From Pseudomonadota bacterium (lineage in GTDB: Bacteria; Pseudomonadota; Alphaproteobacteria; Micavibrionales; CSBR16-224): DNA of 64,000 bases. Below are positions 44,926 to 53,920 of this stretch, in pieces. The translations under genes and the position numbers were made by a program. The notes under the pieces are model-generated. The model saw only the letters and a program-made list of their open reading frames with translations. It did no database searches and had not been told where the DNA came from. Numbering within the stretch: the stretch's first letter is position 1; every line of letters begins with the position of its first letter. The DNA is taken from assembly GCA_013285465.1 (NCBI GenBank), contig CP053449.1:1946735-2010734 (forward strand), in the 5' to 3' direction.

Positions 44926-46989
44926 TTAATTAAAGCGTTCGGTATTATCGCCGCGAATAACGGGACCGTCATTGCGATCTGATCCGCCGAATAATCTTAT
45001 CAAACCGCCGATACCGCCGCCGCTTTCACTGCGCGGCGGTTCATAGCGCAGCCCCCGCATATCCGTGACCGCGAAAATATCTCCCCACAGCTTTGCCGGC
45101 AGACCGCCGCCCGTAACATTTTTCATCGGACGGCCATCGTCATTCCCCATCCAGACCCCCGCAACGATATCCGGTGTGTAACCGACAAACCACGCATCGC
45201 GGGCATCCTGACTGGTGCCCGTTTTTCCGCGTACCGCCAGACCGGATGCGCCCGCATTATGGCCGGTTCCGGTTTCATCCGTGACCGCCAGTAACATGCG
45301 GTCCAGCCGGCGGATCGCCGCCTGCGGAAATAATCTGTCACGCGGCGCATTCTCACGTGTGAAAAGAATCTGGCCGTCCTCATCCCTGATTTCCAGCACG
45401 GCATAGGGATAAACCGCCCGGCCGGAATTGGCGAAAACCGCATAAGCCGTCACCATATCCAGCAGCGTCACCTCGCTGGAACCGAGCGCAAGGCTGAGAT
45501 CGCGGCGCAGCGGTGTTGTAATGCCCGCACGGCGCGCCACAGCCAGCACATTGCCGATACCCGCCTGCTGTGTGACCCGCACCGCGGCGGTGTTCAGTGA
45601 TTTTGCCAAAGCCTGTTCCAGCGTGACGCTGCCGTAATAGCGTCCGGCAAAGTTTTCGGGGCGGTACCCCCCTGCTTCGGAGGCTGTGAAAGGCTCATCC
45701 CGCACTTTATCCTGCGGTTCCATGCCGCGCAGCAACGCCGCCAGATAAACAAAGGGTTTAAAGGCGGAACCGGGCTGACGTTGCGCCTGAACCGCACGGT
45801 TGAAACGACTTTTCGCATAGTCACGCCCGCCGACCATCGCCCGAACCGCGCCGTCAGGCGACATGGCGACAAAAGCCGCCTCGCCCAGTTGATGCGTTTT
45901 CTCGTTTTCATCCAGCATATGACGGAGTTGCTGCGCCGCGCTGTTTTGCAGCCCCGCATCAATAGTCGTGCGTACAACAAGGTTACGCCCCGTTGTCCCG
46001 ACAAAACTGCCGATACTGTCGGCAATCCAGTCCATGAAATGGCGGTCTTCATGATCGCCGAAGGTGTTGACGAAACGCAGCGGCAGATTTTGCGCCGTCA
46101 CGCCCTTTATCTTGCCGGCGTTCAGATAGCCCGCATCCACCATTGCCCCCAGAACCCTCATCGTCCGTTTCCGCGCCAGATCAGGATTATTGAAAGGCGA
46201 ATAACGCGACGGTGCCTGCAACAAACCGATCAGCAGCGCCCCCTCTTCCAGATTCAAGGCAACGGCGGATTTATTGAAATAGGTGCGCGCGGCGGAATCA
46301 ATACCGTAAGCCCCCGCCCCGAAATAAACACGGTTCAGATAGGCGGTCAGGATTTCCTCTTTCTCGAATTTCTGTTCAAGCCAGAGCGCAAGCAGCGCTT
46401 CCTGTATTTTACGCTTTACGGTCTTATCGGCGCTTAGAAACATATTTTTTGCCAGCTGCTGCGTCAGGGTCGAACCGCCCTCTACCAGACGGCGCTCTTT
46501 CAAATTGCGCAGCATCGCGCGGGCAAAACCACGCGGATCAATCCCGAAATGTGTAAAGAAACGGCGGTCTTCCGTAGCCAGAAGCGCATTCACGACATGT
46601 GCGGGCAGCGTATCGGCATAAACGGGATTACCTTTGATACCGCCGTAATGGCCGACCGTTTTACCGTCATGCGCGATAATGGTCATGCCCGTGCGTGCGG
46701 GCACGGCAACAATGTCATCCGAACCGGGAAGATCGCGGGCATAATAAAGGATAAGACAGAACAGAAACATTCCCGCCCAGATGGACAGGACAAAAAGCCA
46801 CTTTCCCAGAAGCCGCAATTTCGACGCTTTATGCGCTGCGGGCTTCCGGGAAGGCTTTTTCTTTGTGACGGATTTTCTTGCCTTGACCGGTGCTTTGCGG
46901 GGCTTTTTGGCAGCTGTTGCCGTTTTGCTCCGCGCCGCCGTCTTTTTGGGCGTCCGTTTTTTTGCGGTTTTGCGCTTTTTTTGCGTCAT
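44926..46989 (-). CDS. Penicillin-binding protein 1A (transglycosylase/transpeptidase)
   Basis: This bifunctional class A PBP polymerises and cross-links peptidoglycan. The 687 residues begin with a Lys/Ala/Thr-rich cytoplasmic tail (~55 residues) and one membrane helix (WLFVLSIWAGMFLFCLILYY). The GT51 transglycosylase domain contains ATEDRRFFTHFGIDPRGFARAML, EGGSTLTQQLAKNMFLS and LEQKFEKEEILTAYLNRVYFGAGAYGIDSAA. The transpeptidase has the SxxK block in RQPGSAFKPFVYLAAL, an SxN-type block in LAKSLNTAAV, and the KTGTSQDARDAWFVGYT motif. The size fits the short mrcA/PBP1A type. It is on the minus strand after flgL. Confidence 0.93.
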   Translation of the reverse strand: MTQKKRKTAKKRTPKKTAARSKTATAAKKPRKAPVKARKSVTKKKPSRKPAAHKASKLRLLGKWLFVLSIWAGMFLFCLILYYARDLPGSDDIVAVPARTGMTIIAHDGKTVGHYGGIKGNPVYADTLPAHVVNALLATEDRRFFTHFGIDPRGFARAMLRNLKERRLVEGGSTLTQQLAKNMFLSADKTVKRKIQEALLALWLEQKFEKEEILTAYLNRVYFGAGAYGIDSAARTYFNKSAVALNLEEGALLIGLLQAPSRYSPFNNPDLARKRTMRVLGAMVDAGYLNAGKIKGVTAQNLPLRFVNTFGDHEDRHFMDWIADSIGSFVGTTGRNLVVRTTIDAGLQNSAAQQLRHMLDENEKTHQLGEAAFVAMSPDGAVRAMVGGRDYAKSRFNRAVQAQRQPGSAFKPFVYLAALLRGMEPQDKVRDEPFTASEAGGYRPENFAGRYYGSVTLEQALAKSLNTAAVRVTQQAGIGNVLAVARRAGITTPLRRDLSLALGSSEVTLLDMVTAYAVFANSGRAVYPYAVLEIRDEDGQILFTRENAPRDRLFPQAAIRRLDRMLLAVTDETGTGHNAGASGLAVRGKTGTSQDARDAWFVGYTPDIVAGVWMGNDDGRPMKNVTGGGLPAKLWGDIFAVTDMRGLRYEPPRSESGGGIGGLIRLFGGSDRNDGPVIRGDNTERFN

Positions 46990-46998
46990 GCGTGTTCT

Positions 46999-48189
46999 TT
47001 ACGCGGCAATGCGCTCCACTGCGATCGCTGTCGCTTCACCGCCGCCGATGCACAGCGAGGCGACACCGCGCGTCAAACCGCGTTTTTCCAGCGCGGCCAG
47101 CAGTGTGACAATGATACGTGCGCCCGAAGCACCGATCGGGTGACCCAGCGAGCAAGCGCCGCCATTGATGTTGACTTTCTCATGCGGCAGGCTCAGCTGA
47201 CGCATCGCCGCCAATGTCACCAGCGCGAAGGCTTCGTTGACTTCATAGAGATCAACATCATTTGCCGCCCAGCCGACATTTTCCAGCAGTTTTTGCGTGG
47301 CACCGATCGGCGCCAGCGTAAACTCCGCCGGTTTTTGCGCATGGAAGGCATGGCCTTTGATTTCTGCGAGAATTTTCAAGCCGCGCTTATCAGCTTCGCT
47401 GCGGCGCATCAGTACCAGCGCCGCCGCACCGTCGGAGATCGAGCTGGCATTCGCCGCCGTCACTGTCCCGTCGGGATTGAAGGCCGGACGCAGTTGTGGA
47501 ATTTTTTCCGGACGTGCGGTTTTCGGGCCTTCATCTTCCGTGATTGTCACCTCGCCCTGACGGGTTTTCAGCGTCACGGGGATAATTTCACCGTTAAAAT
47601 CGCCGTCTTTCTGGGCGCGTTGTGCGCGTGCCAGTGATTCCAGTGCGAAATTATCCTGATCTTCGCGGGTAATTTGCAGGCTTTGCGCCGTATCATCGGC
47701 GAAAAAGCCCATCAGCTTGCCGCGGTCATAGGCATCTTCCAGACCGTCCAGAAACATGCTGTCGGCAACTTTGCCGTGGCCCATGCGGTAACCGCCGCGG
47801 GCTTTGTCCAGCAGATAGGGGGCGTTACTCATGCTTTCCATGCCGCCCGCAACCATCACGGAAGAAGAACCGGCCAGCAGCAGATCATGCGCGAACATCA
47901 CGGCTTTCATACCTGATCCGCACATTTTGTTGATGGTGGTCGCGCCTGTTGAAATCGGCAGACCTGCACCCAGCGTTGCCTGACGTGCCGGTGCCTGTCC
48001 CTGACCTGCGGGCAGAACACAGCCCATAATCACATCTTCGACGGCCTCTGCGGAAAGTCCCGCACGCTCGACCGCTGCCTTAATAGCCGCCGCGCCCAGA
48101 TCATAAGCCGGCATTGCGGATAATTCACCCTGAAACGCACCTTGTGCCGTACGGGCGGCGCTGACGATGACAATTGTATCTTCACTCAT
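46999..48189 (-). CDS. Acetyl-CoA acetyltransferase (thiolase II)
   Basis: The enzyme condenses two acetyl-CoA to acetoacetyl-CoA, or the reverse. The 396 residues have the nucleophilic cysteine in TTINKMCGSGMKAV, the NINGGACSLGHPIGASGARI block and the second active-site cysteine in SLCIGGGEATAI. VIMGCVLPAGQGQAPARQA and TAANASSISDGAAALVLM are further thiolase blocks. It could serve polyhydroxybutyrate, ketone-body or fatty acid turnover. Acetoacetyl-CoA synthetase at the left edge would feed it, but no phaB/phaC gene is beside it. GAGGAG precedes the ATG. Confidence 0.93.
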   Translation of the reverse strand: MSEDTIVIVSAARTAQGAFQGELSAMPAYDLGAAAIKAAVERAGLSAEAVEDVIMGCVLPAGQGQAPARQATLGAGLPISTGATTINKMCGSGMKAVMFAHDLLLAGSSSVMVAGGMESMSNAPYLLDKARGGYRMGHGKVADSMFLDGLEDAYDRGKLMGFFADDTAQSLQITREDQDNFALESLARAQRAQKDGDFNGEIIPVTLKTRQGEVTITEDEGPKTARPEKIPQLRPAFNPDGTVTAANASSISDGAAALVLMRRSEADKRGLKILAEIKGHAFHAQKPAEFTLAPIGATQKLLENVGWAANDVDLYEVNEAFALVTLAAMRQLSLPHEKVNINGGACSLGHPIGASGARIIVTLLAALEKRGLTRGVASLCIGGGEATAIAVERIAA

Positions 48190-48316
48190 ATTTCAAAACT
48201 CCTCTGTTACTGAAAAAATGTCTAAAACATCTCCCCCAAGCGTCTTAATTATGCTGCTTTGCACAAACACTCTAGCCCCTCGCCGTAAAAAAGAAAAGCC
48301 TTATCCTATCCCGCTT

Positions 48317-49525
48317 TTATTCCTGTCGTGTTTTATCGGCACGACAATCCCAAATCCATGTTCCAAACCGCGATTGACGCAGCTTACACTTTAACCGCAT
48401 CTCTTCACCATCCGGGCTATCCATCAAATCCAGGCGCGGACAAAACCGCCCACGCACCGTCCGTAGCTGGGTTTGCAACAAACAATACTGCCGCGGGTCG
48501 GAACTTTCCCTATCCTGCACAAAAACAAAGCTTTTTGAAATGGTCGTACTTGCCGCAATCCGCCCCAGAAATTTCCCGCTACCATAACCGACAGCTATGA
48601 ACACCATGAAATAAATAAATAGCGGCATAAATAAAGGTGATAACAGCTTAAAGGCCATTATCATCTTACCTTTGTCTGTTTGCGGCATAGATTTCGGTCT
48701 GTTTATTTTGAATTCAAAATATCCCAGAAATAAGCCCAGAGAGAGCGCACAGGCCATAGCAAAAAATTCAGCTATATTACGCCAAGTGCTTGATATGACA
48801 TACCCCACATCAAATGCGACCCCGTATAAAAAAGCCAGCAGAAACAAAAGAACGACCCTCTTCAGAAAGTATAGCTTCACTTCCTGCTGTTGCCGCGCTT
48901 GATAATAATGGATCCAATCCTTTGCATTGAACGGTTCAGGCCTTACAAACGGTTCTTGCCTGCGGAACGCCTCATGAATTTCATAGGCCACCTGATGCGG
49001 TGTCTGTCCTTTCAACACAGCATCGCTTGCATATATGTAATCCGGGTCTGTTATTTTTTCGACAGCATCGGATGCGAAGTGGTATTTTTCCACCAGAATT
49101 TTCTGCAATTCCGTATGAAAGGCGGCAAGCCCTTCTTTATTTTCGGATATATACTTTCTTCCCTGCTCCTCTATCGCCATTTCTCCCTGATGACTACTGA
49201 CCACTTGTTTCCATGCCGTCTCATTATCCATACCCCGCCGTAGCAAAATCGTGACAATACTGCATTTTCTAGCACTCTCTTCCATGAGAAGACGCAAGAA
49301 CAGCCCGAAGACAGTCAGCCCTGCACCACCCTGCAACAATTGAATAATATCAGAAGGAAAAGACTGTTGATAAATACCACCCAGAAAACCGATGATAAAT
49401 AGGGGAAATCCTAACCTATAACTATATTTACCTACATAGACTAATTCATCCATCCAGCCGATTTTGCGGAAAAGCGCATATTCTTTGCGGATTCTATCGT
49501 TTTCTTTTTCCTGAAAATCCGTCAT
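48317..49525 (-). CDS. Membrane protein of unknown function, 402 residues
   Basis: The N-terminal ~35 residues are charged. Two hydrophobic segments follow (SYRLGFPLFIIGFLGGIYQ, LLQGGAGLTVFGLFLRLLM), then a long soluble region with helical, charged sequence (residues ~85-215). Four further segments at ~220-320 include VVLLFLLAFLYGVAFDVGYV, IAEFFAMACALSLGLFLGYFEF and LSPLFMPLFIYFMVFIAVGYG. The C-terminal domain has four cysteines (QYCLLQ, GRFCPRL, LKCKLRQS, IWDCRADK) and is probably extracytoplasmic. No family is recognised. Base composition is somewhat lower in GC than its neighbours, which may mean it is a recent insertion. It is divergent from the AEC transporter. Confidence 0.7.
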   Translation of the reverse strand: MTDFQEKENDRIRKEYALFRKIGWMDELVYVGKYSYRLGFPLFIIGFLGGIYQQSFPSDIIQLLQGGAGLTVFGLFLRLLMEESARKCSIVTILLRRGMDNETAWKQVVSSHQGEMAIEEQGRKYISENKEGLAAFHTELQKILVEKYHFASDAVEKITDPDYIYASDAVLKGQTPHQVAYEIHEAFRRQEPFVRPEPFNAKDWIHYYQARQQQEVKLYFLKRVVLLFLLAFLYGVAFDVGYVISSTWRNIAEFFAMACALSLGLFLGYFEFKINRPKSMPQTDKGKMIMAFKLLSPLFMPLFIYFMVFIAVGYGSGKFLGRIAASTTISKSFVFVQDRESSDPRQYCLLQTQLRTVRGRFCPRLDLMDSPDGEEMRLKCKLRQSRFGTWIWDCRADKTRQE

Positions 49526-49630
49526 GCGGGCAAAGCTCTGTTTTATTTACACGGGAAAGATTGCAAGCTTTCACCAAATAGGATAAGCAATAACGCCTTG
49601 AAGGTACAAGTGTTATAAGGCAAAGGACAT

Positions 49631-50563
49631 ATGGACGTTATCTTAAAATTTTTGACGCTGTATCTGCTGATCGGGGCGGGATACGGGGTGCAGAAATATC
49701 TGAAACTGCCGCTTGAAAAAACCAGCCGTTTTTTCCTTTATATCGTGCTGCCCGCCTTTACCGTCGGCAAGCTGGGTTACGGCAATCTGGTACCGGCCGA
49801 TCTGGGCAAGCTGCTGATGGCGTTTTTGATCGCCGTCGGGGTTTGCGGCATCTGTTATCTTGCCGCGCATTACATCTGGCAGGAAAAAGACAAAAAGAAC
49901 ATGAAATATCTGGTCGCCGCCGCCGTGCCGAATGCCAATACCGGATATTTCGGCATTCCCGTTGCCATGCTGCTGTTTTCCGATGATCTGGTCGCGAAAT
50001 ATATTTTGTCGAATTTCGGTATCGGGATTTTTCAGCTGACACTCGGCTATTACCTGTTTGCCAAAAGCCATGCCACGATGATGGACAGCCTGCGCAAGCT
50101 GATGGGCTTTCCGGCCTTTTGGGCAATGGTGGCGGGGCTTGGCATCAATTTCCTGCATATTGACCTGACCGCGCCTGTGGAAAGCGGCATTATCCTTCTC
50201 TCCGATATCGCTGCATGGATCTTTTTCATCGGCGGCATGATGATTATCGGTATGGGGCTAGCCAATCTGGAGCCGAAAGACATCAACTGGAAAACCGTGA
50301 TCTGGGGCAATGTGCTGTGTTTTGTCCTCTGGCCCTTGATTGCCGTCTCTCTGGTTGCTGTTGATGCCGCTTTTTTACATTTACTGGCAGAGGGAGAAGC
50401 CAGAATTTTCTGGTTGATGGCAGCCTGCCCTATCGGCGCGAATGCGGTGCTGTATGCGCATGATTTCAAACTGCATCCGGGGCAGGCCACATTGATGGTG
50501 ATGTCATCAACCCTGCTGGCCATGCCGATTTTGGGGCTTGCGGCACCGTTTCTTTTGCAATAA
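49631..50563 (+). CDS. AEC family transporter (auxin efflux carrier-like)
   Basis: The 310 residues have about ten hydrophobic segments in two inverted five-helix repeats. The family has a paired AxPNxxxxGxPxxxxxF motif in the first repeat, here AAAVPNANTGYFGIPVAMLLF, and a second repeat with AACPIGANAVLYAH. Such proteins export organic anions or indole-type compounds in bacteria; the substrate is unknown. AAAGGA precedes the ATG. fabD begins 41 bases after the stop but probably has its own promoter. Confidence 0.88.
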   Translation: MDVILKFLTLYLLIGAGYGVQKYLKLPLEKTSRFFLYIVLPAFTVGKLGYGNLVPADLGKLLMAFLIAVGVCGICYLAAHYIWQEKDKKNMKYLVAAAVPNANTGYFGIPVAMLLFSDDLVAKYILSNFGIGIFQLTLGYYLFAKSHATMMDSLRKLMGFPAFWAMVAGLGINFLHIDLTAPVESGIILLSDIAAWIFFIGGMMIIGMGLANLEPKDINWKTVIWGNVLCFVLWPLIAVSLVAVDAAFLHLLAEGEARIFWLMAACPIGANAVLYAHDFKLHPGQATLMVMSSTLLAMPILGLAAPFLLQ

Positions 50564-50604
50564 TCTTGGCACGCAAAAGAACAAAAAATGAAGGAGCGTC
50601 ACAT

Positions 50605-51555
50605 ATGACACGCGCATTTGTATTTCCGGGGCAAGGCAGTCAATTTCCGGGCATGGGCAAGGAACTGTTTGAAAATTTCGTCACCGCCCGCGAAGTCTTT
50701 GAAGAAGTCGATGAAGCCCTTGAGCAAAATCTGAGCAAGCTGATCTTCACAGGCGAGGAAAGCGATCTGAACCTGACGGAAAACACGCAGCCCGCTTTGA
50801 TGGCGGTCAGCATCGCCGTGCAGCGCATCCTTGAAAAAGATATGGGCGTTGTGCTGGGTGATGATAAAAACACCGCCTTTGTCGCCGGACATTCGCTGGG
50901 CGAATATTCCGCCCTGACAGCTGCGGGAACGCTATCCCTCTCCGATACGGCGCGTTTGCTGCGCATTCGCGGGCAGGCCATGCAAAAAGCCGTTCCCGTC
51001 GGTGTCGGCGCGATGGCGGCGATTCTGGGTCTGGAATTCGATGATGTCTCCGCCATCGCCAAGGAAGCCACAAATAGCGAGATTTGTTCCGCCGCCAATG
51101 ACAACGCTTTCGGGCAGGTTGTCGTCAGCGGTCATGTGCAGGCGGTGGAAAAAGCCATTGCGCTGGCCACGGAAAAAGGGGCGAAACGCGCTCTGATGCT
51201 GCCGGTTTCCGCGCCCTTCCACTGCCCTTTGATGCAGCCTGCCGCGGATGCGATGGCAGAAGCCTTGTCAAAGGTGGAAATGCGCGTACCTGTTGTGCCG
51301 CTGGTGGCCAATGTGACGGCTGCGGCCGTAGAAAGCCCTGCGGAAATCCTTGATTTGCTTGTCAAACAGGTAACGGGAACCGTACGCTGGCGTGAATCCG
51401 TCCTTTATATGAAGGAACAGGGCGTGGAAAAACTGGTCGAGCTGGGCGCGGGCAAAGTCCTTGCCGGACTGACCAAACGCATTGACCGCGAGCTGAGTGC
51501 CATGTCCATCGGCACCCCAGCCGATCTGGAAGAATTTGCCAACAGCCAAATGTAA
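50605..51555 (+). CDS. fabD: Malonyl-CoA:ACP transacylase FabD
   Basis: FabD loads malonyl units onto ACP. ATG 50605, seven residues after AAGGAG, gives 316 residues: AFVFPGQGSQFPGMGKEL at the N-terminus, the acyl-enzyme serine in AGHSLGEYSALTAAG, SNDNAFGQVVVSG-type block ANDNAFGQVVVSGH, LMLPVSAPFHCPLMQPAA, and WRESVLYMKEQGVEKLVELGAGKVL. An in-frame start 39 bases upstream lacks a ribosome binding site. fabG follows after 24 bases. Confidence 0.96.
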   Translation: MTRAFVFPGQGSQFPGMGKELFENFVTAREVFEEVDEALEQNLSKLIFTGEESDLNLTENTQPALMAVSIAVQRILEKDMGVVLGDDKNTAFVAGHSLGEYSALTAAGTLSLSDTARLLRIRGQAMQKAVPVGVGAMAAILGLEFDDVSAIAKEATNSEICSAANDNAFGQVVVSGHVQAVEKAIALATEKGAKRALMLPVSAPFHCPLMQPAADAMAEALSKVEMRVPVVPLVANVTAAAVESPAEILDLLVKQVTGTVRWRESVLYMKEQGVEKLVELGAGKVLAGLTKRIDRELSAMSIGTPADLEEFANSQM

Positions 51556-51579
51556 TTTTTAAAGAAAGAGGAAGAATCC

Positions 51580-52317
51580 ATGTTTGATCTGACAGGAAAA
51601 AAAGCACTCGTCACAGGCGCATCCGGCGGTATCGGCGGCGCGATTGCCAAACGTCTTGCCCAGCAGGGTGCGGATGTCGTCATCACAGGGCGCAAGCCCG
51701 AGCCGCTCTATGCACTTGCAGAAGAGATCGGCGATAAGGCCCATGTGATTGTCAGCGCATTGGATGATTCCGAAAAGGCCGCGGCACTGATCGCCGGCGC
51801 AACGGAAGCCATGGGCGGCGTTGATATTCTGGTCAATAATGCCGGATTTACCCGCGATACGTTATCCATGCGTATGACGGATGGTGACTGGGATGCCGTT
51901 ATTCAAGTCAATCTGACCGCCTGTTTCCAGCTGTGCCGCGCCGCGATGCGCGGTATGATGAAAAACCGCTGGGGACGAATGATCAATATCTCCTCCGTTG
52001 TCGGCGTAACGGGTAATCCGGGGCAGGCCAATTACGTCGCCTCGAAAGCCGGCATGATCGGCATGACCAAATCCATCGCCGCCGAACTGGCCAGCCGCAA
52101 CATCACCGCCAATTGCATCGCGCCGGGCTTTATCGCCACGCCGATGACCGATGCGCTGACCGATGACCAGAAAGCGGGCATCAATGCCAAAATCCCCGCC
52201 GGTCGCATGGGCACGCCTGATGATATCGGCCATGCCGTTGTCTATCTGGCCAGCGACGAAGCCGCCTATATGACGGGGCAGACGCTGCACGTCAATGGCG
52301 GCATGGCGATGATTTAA
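51580..52317 (+). CDS. fabG: 3-oxoacyl-ACP reductase FabG
   Basis: FabG reduces 3-ketoacyl-ACP with NADPH in fatty acid elongation. The 245 residues are the standard short-chain dehydrogenase: nucleotide motif VTGASGGIGGAIAKRL, VDILVNNAGFTRD, catalytic INISSVVGVTGNPGQANYVASKAG, IAPGFIATPMTDAL and a C-terminal MTGQTLHVNGGMAM. AAGAGGAAG precedes the ATG. In most proteobacteria acpP and fabF come next, but they do not follow here; an unknown gene begins 38 bases on. Confidence 0.95.
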   Translation: MFDLTGKKALVTGASGGIGGAIAKRLAQQGADVVITGRKPEPLYALAEEIGDKAHVIVSALDDSEKAAALIAGATEAMGGVDILVNNAGFTRDTLSMRMTDGDWDAVIQVNLTACFQLCRAAMRGMMKNRWGRMINISSVVGVTGNPGQANYVASKAGMIGMTKSIAAELASRNITANCIAPGFIATPMTDALTDDQKAGINAKIPAGRMGTPDDIGHAVVYLASDEAAYMTGQTLHVNGGMAMI

Positions 52318-52354
52318 ATTGACATAATACTGAAATCTCGCTATAATCCGGCTT

Positions 52355-53536
52355 ATGAATAAAAAGCCGACGCTACAGCTCCCGCCGTCTGAAAAACCCG
52401 AAGACAGCCTGTCTACGGGGGCGGTCGACATTTTTCAATACAATAAGGACTTGTCGGGGCTGGTCAAAAAAAATGCCCCCTCGCGTAAAGCCATTGATGC
52501 CATGAATGCGGCGCTGAAGCCGCCGCTGTTTTCGGGCATGTCCTCTGAAACTTTAAAAGAACTGACGGATGAAACGCCTGTCACGGTTCTGATCGGCAGC
52601 CCCGACAAGGCGGAAATGACCATTTACCTGCCCGCCCCGACAAAGGCGGATATCAAAACGGCGGATGCCGCGCATAAAATGTCCCAAAGCAAGCGCCATA
52701 AAACATTGCGCAAGGCAATGGAAACGAAAAACAGCTGGATGGTTGCCTATATGATGACGGTCTGGCGGGAAAAAGATTCGAATCTGGACTGGGTTGATCC
52801 GAATTACTGTTTTTACCATGAATGGTCATCCAGCCGGACATTTGCAACCGTGGCCTGCCGCGACAGTACCGTGCCTGTCGCCGCACTGTTCCTGCAAACA
52901 GGTGCCGTTAACCTGCATAATGATAACGGCGATTGCGGCGATGCGTTATGGGGGGCGATCCATAATGAAGACCCCGAACAAAGTCACGGCATTATTAAAA
53001 TGCTGTGCCGCTATGCCCATCTGAGAATATCGGATTCGGATATCCAATATGCCAAAACCCAGACCCTGCGTGATCTGCTGAAAACGGAACAAGCCAAACG
53101 CGCCGTTGTTGCAAATAATACGGATGCCGCTGCCAAAGCCCTGCCCGAATCGGAAAAAGCGGCGGGCGCCGATGCCGCACCGGCGGATAGCAGTCTCTGG
53201 AAAAAACTGGATAACAGCAGTATTTGCAAACTGACGGCGGATGACAGCGGCTTTCGCCTGCGCAAGATTTTCAATTTCAAAAGCGGCACCGTCTCGGAAA
53301 GCCACGAATATCTTAATGCCGATGGCGCCGTGACCCATGCAACCGCGCCGACAGTGTTGCGTTTCGGCGCGGTCGGTAGCCGCCGCGAAATTGAAGAGGC
53401 GCAAAAGCGCCTGAAGGCGCTGAACGAGGTAAAACAACAGGACACCGCCTCGGACGCAACGCAGGACACGCCGCCCAAAGCCAAAAAACCGCCAAACCGC
53501 ATCTATTCGCCCGTCAGCGCCCGCAGCTATTTCTAA
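52355..53536 (+). CDS. Hypothetical protein with ankyrin-like segment
   Basis: I recognise no family. The 393 residues are soluble and charged. The first ~100 residues are Lys/Pro-rich with a PVTVLIGSPDKAEMTIYLPAP strand region. Residues ~125-215 show a WMVAYMMTVWRE..FATVACRDSTVPVAALFLQTGAVNLHNDNGDCGDALWGAI pattern that recalls two ankyrin-type helix-loop-helix units. The rest contains SSLWKKLDNSSICKLTADDSGFRLRKIFNFKSGTV and a coiled, Glu/Lys-rich end. It ends directly ahead of the first of the REP-like repeats, downstream of fabG in the place where acpP usually lies. Confidence 0.65.
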   Translation: MNKKPTLQLPPSEKPEDSLSTGAVDIFQYNKDLSGLVKKNAPSRKAIDAMNAALKPPLFSGMSSETLKELTDETPVTVLIGSPDKAEMTIYLPAPTKADIKTADAAHKMSQSKRHKTLRKAMETKNSWMVAYMMTVWREKDSNLDWVDPNYCFYHEWSSSRTFATVACRDSTVPVAALFLQTGAVNLHNDNGDCGDALWGAIHNEDPEQSHGIIKMLCRYAHLRISDSDIQYAKTQTLRDLLKTEQAKRAVVANNTDAAAKALPESEKAAGADAAPADSSLWKKLDNSSICKLTADDSGFRLRKIFNFKSGTVSESHEYLNADGAVTHATAPTVLRFGAVGSRREIEEAQKRLKALNEVKQQDTASDATQDTPPKAKKPPNRIYSPVSARSYF

Positions 53537-53552
53537 GCGCTCCCCCTCTCCC

Positions 53553-53632
53553 GTCACTCCCGCGAAAGCGGGAGTCCATACAGCGTGCGAAAACGGCAAC
53601 AACCGATGGATTCCCGTTTTCACGGGAATGAC
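53553..53632 (+). repeat. REP-like double-hairpin repeat, copy A
   Basis: The 80-bp unit has two hairpins: ACTCCCGC-GAAA-GCGGGAGT at 53556-53575 and ATTCCCGT-TTTC-ACGGGAAT at 53610-53629. The outer ~27 bases at each end are near-perfect inverted repeats of each other. This is the REPIN/MITE-like form repeated five times in this window. Confidence 0.9.
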
Positions 53633-53660
53633 AATACGGCTTGCGGCAACCTCCCCCACC

Positions 53661-53740
53661 GTCACGCCCGCGCAAGCGGGAGTCCATACATACCCCGCAA
53701 ACCGCAACAACGCATGGATTCCCGTTTTCACGGGAATGAC
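53661..53740 (+). repeat. REP-like double-hairpin repeat, copy B
   Basis: Same structure and orientation as copy A, starting GTCACGCCCGCGCAAGCGGG and ending with the ATTCCCGT-TTTC-ACGGGAAT hairpin and ATGAC. It lies 28 bases after copy A and upstream of the porin promoter. Confidence 0.9.
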
Positions 53741-53818
53741 GGCAGGGATGTCGCAGAAATGGCTGTTGCAAAAATGCAACACTGCGGCAGTAATGTGACA
53801 AAGGGACGCTTTGCGTTA

Positions 53819-53854
53819 TTGACCCGTTAAGAAAGCCTGCTATATCCTTATAAT
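53819..53854 (+). promoter_or_regulatory. Promoter region of the porin gene
   Basis: Two overlapping candidates are visible: TTGACC (53819-53824) with TATATC (53841-53846), and TTAAGA (53826-53831) with TATAAT (53849-53854), the latter with a 17-base spacer. An inverted repeat GTTGCA-AAAA-TGCAAC lies just upstream at 53765-53780 and may be a regulator site. Confidence 0.5.
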
Positions 53855-53920
53855 CATAGACCCGTAAATTCTTATCGGGCTTATTAAACCAAAACTGAAT
53901 TTTTCTTTGGAGGAAAAACA

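Noticed and set aside
46549-47637. Plus-strand open frame (362 codons) across PBP1A and thiolase
   Set aside because: It runs opposite two clearly identified genes and matches nothing; a shadow of high-GC coding.
53585-53830. Open frames starting with MDSRF/MDSRL-type peptides around the repeats (also near 55297-55512, 55392 and 55821)
   Set aside because: They are translations of the double-hairpin repeats (sequence such as MDSRFHGNDG), not genes.
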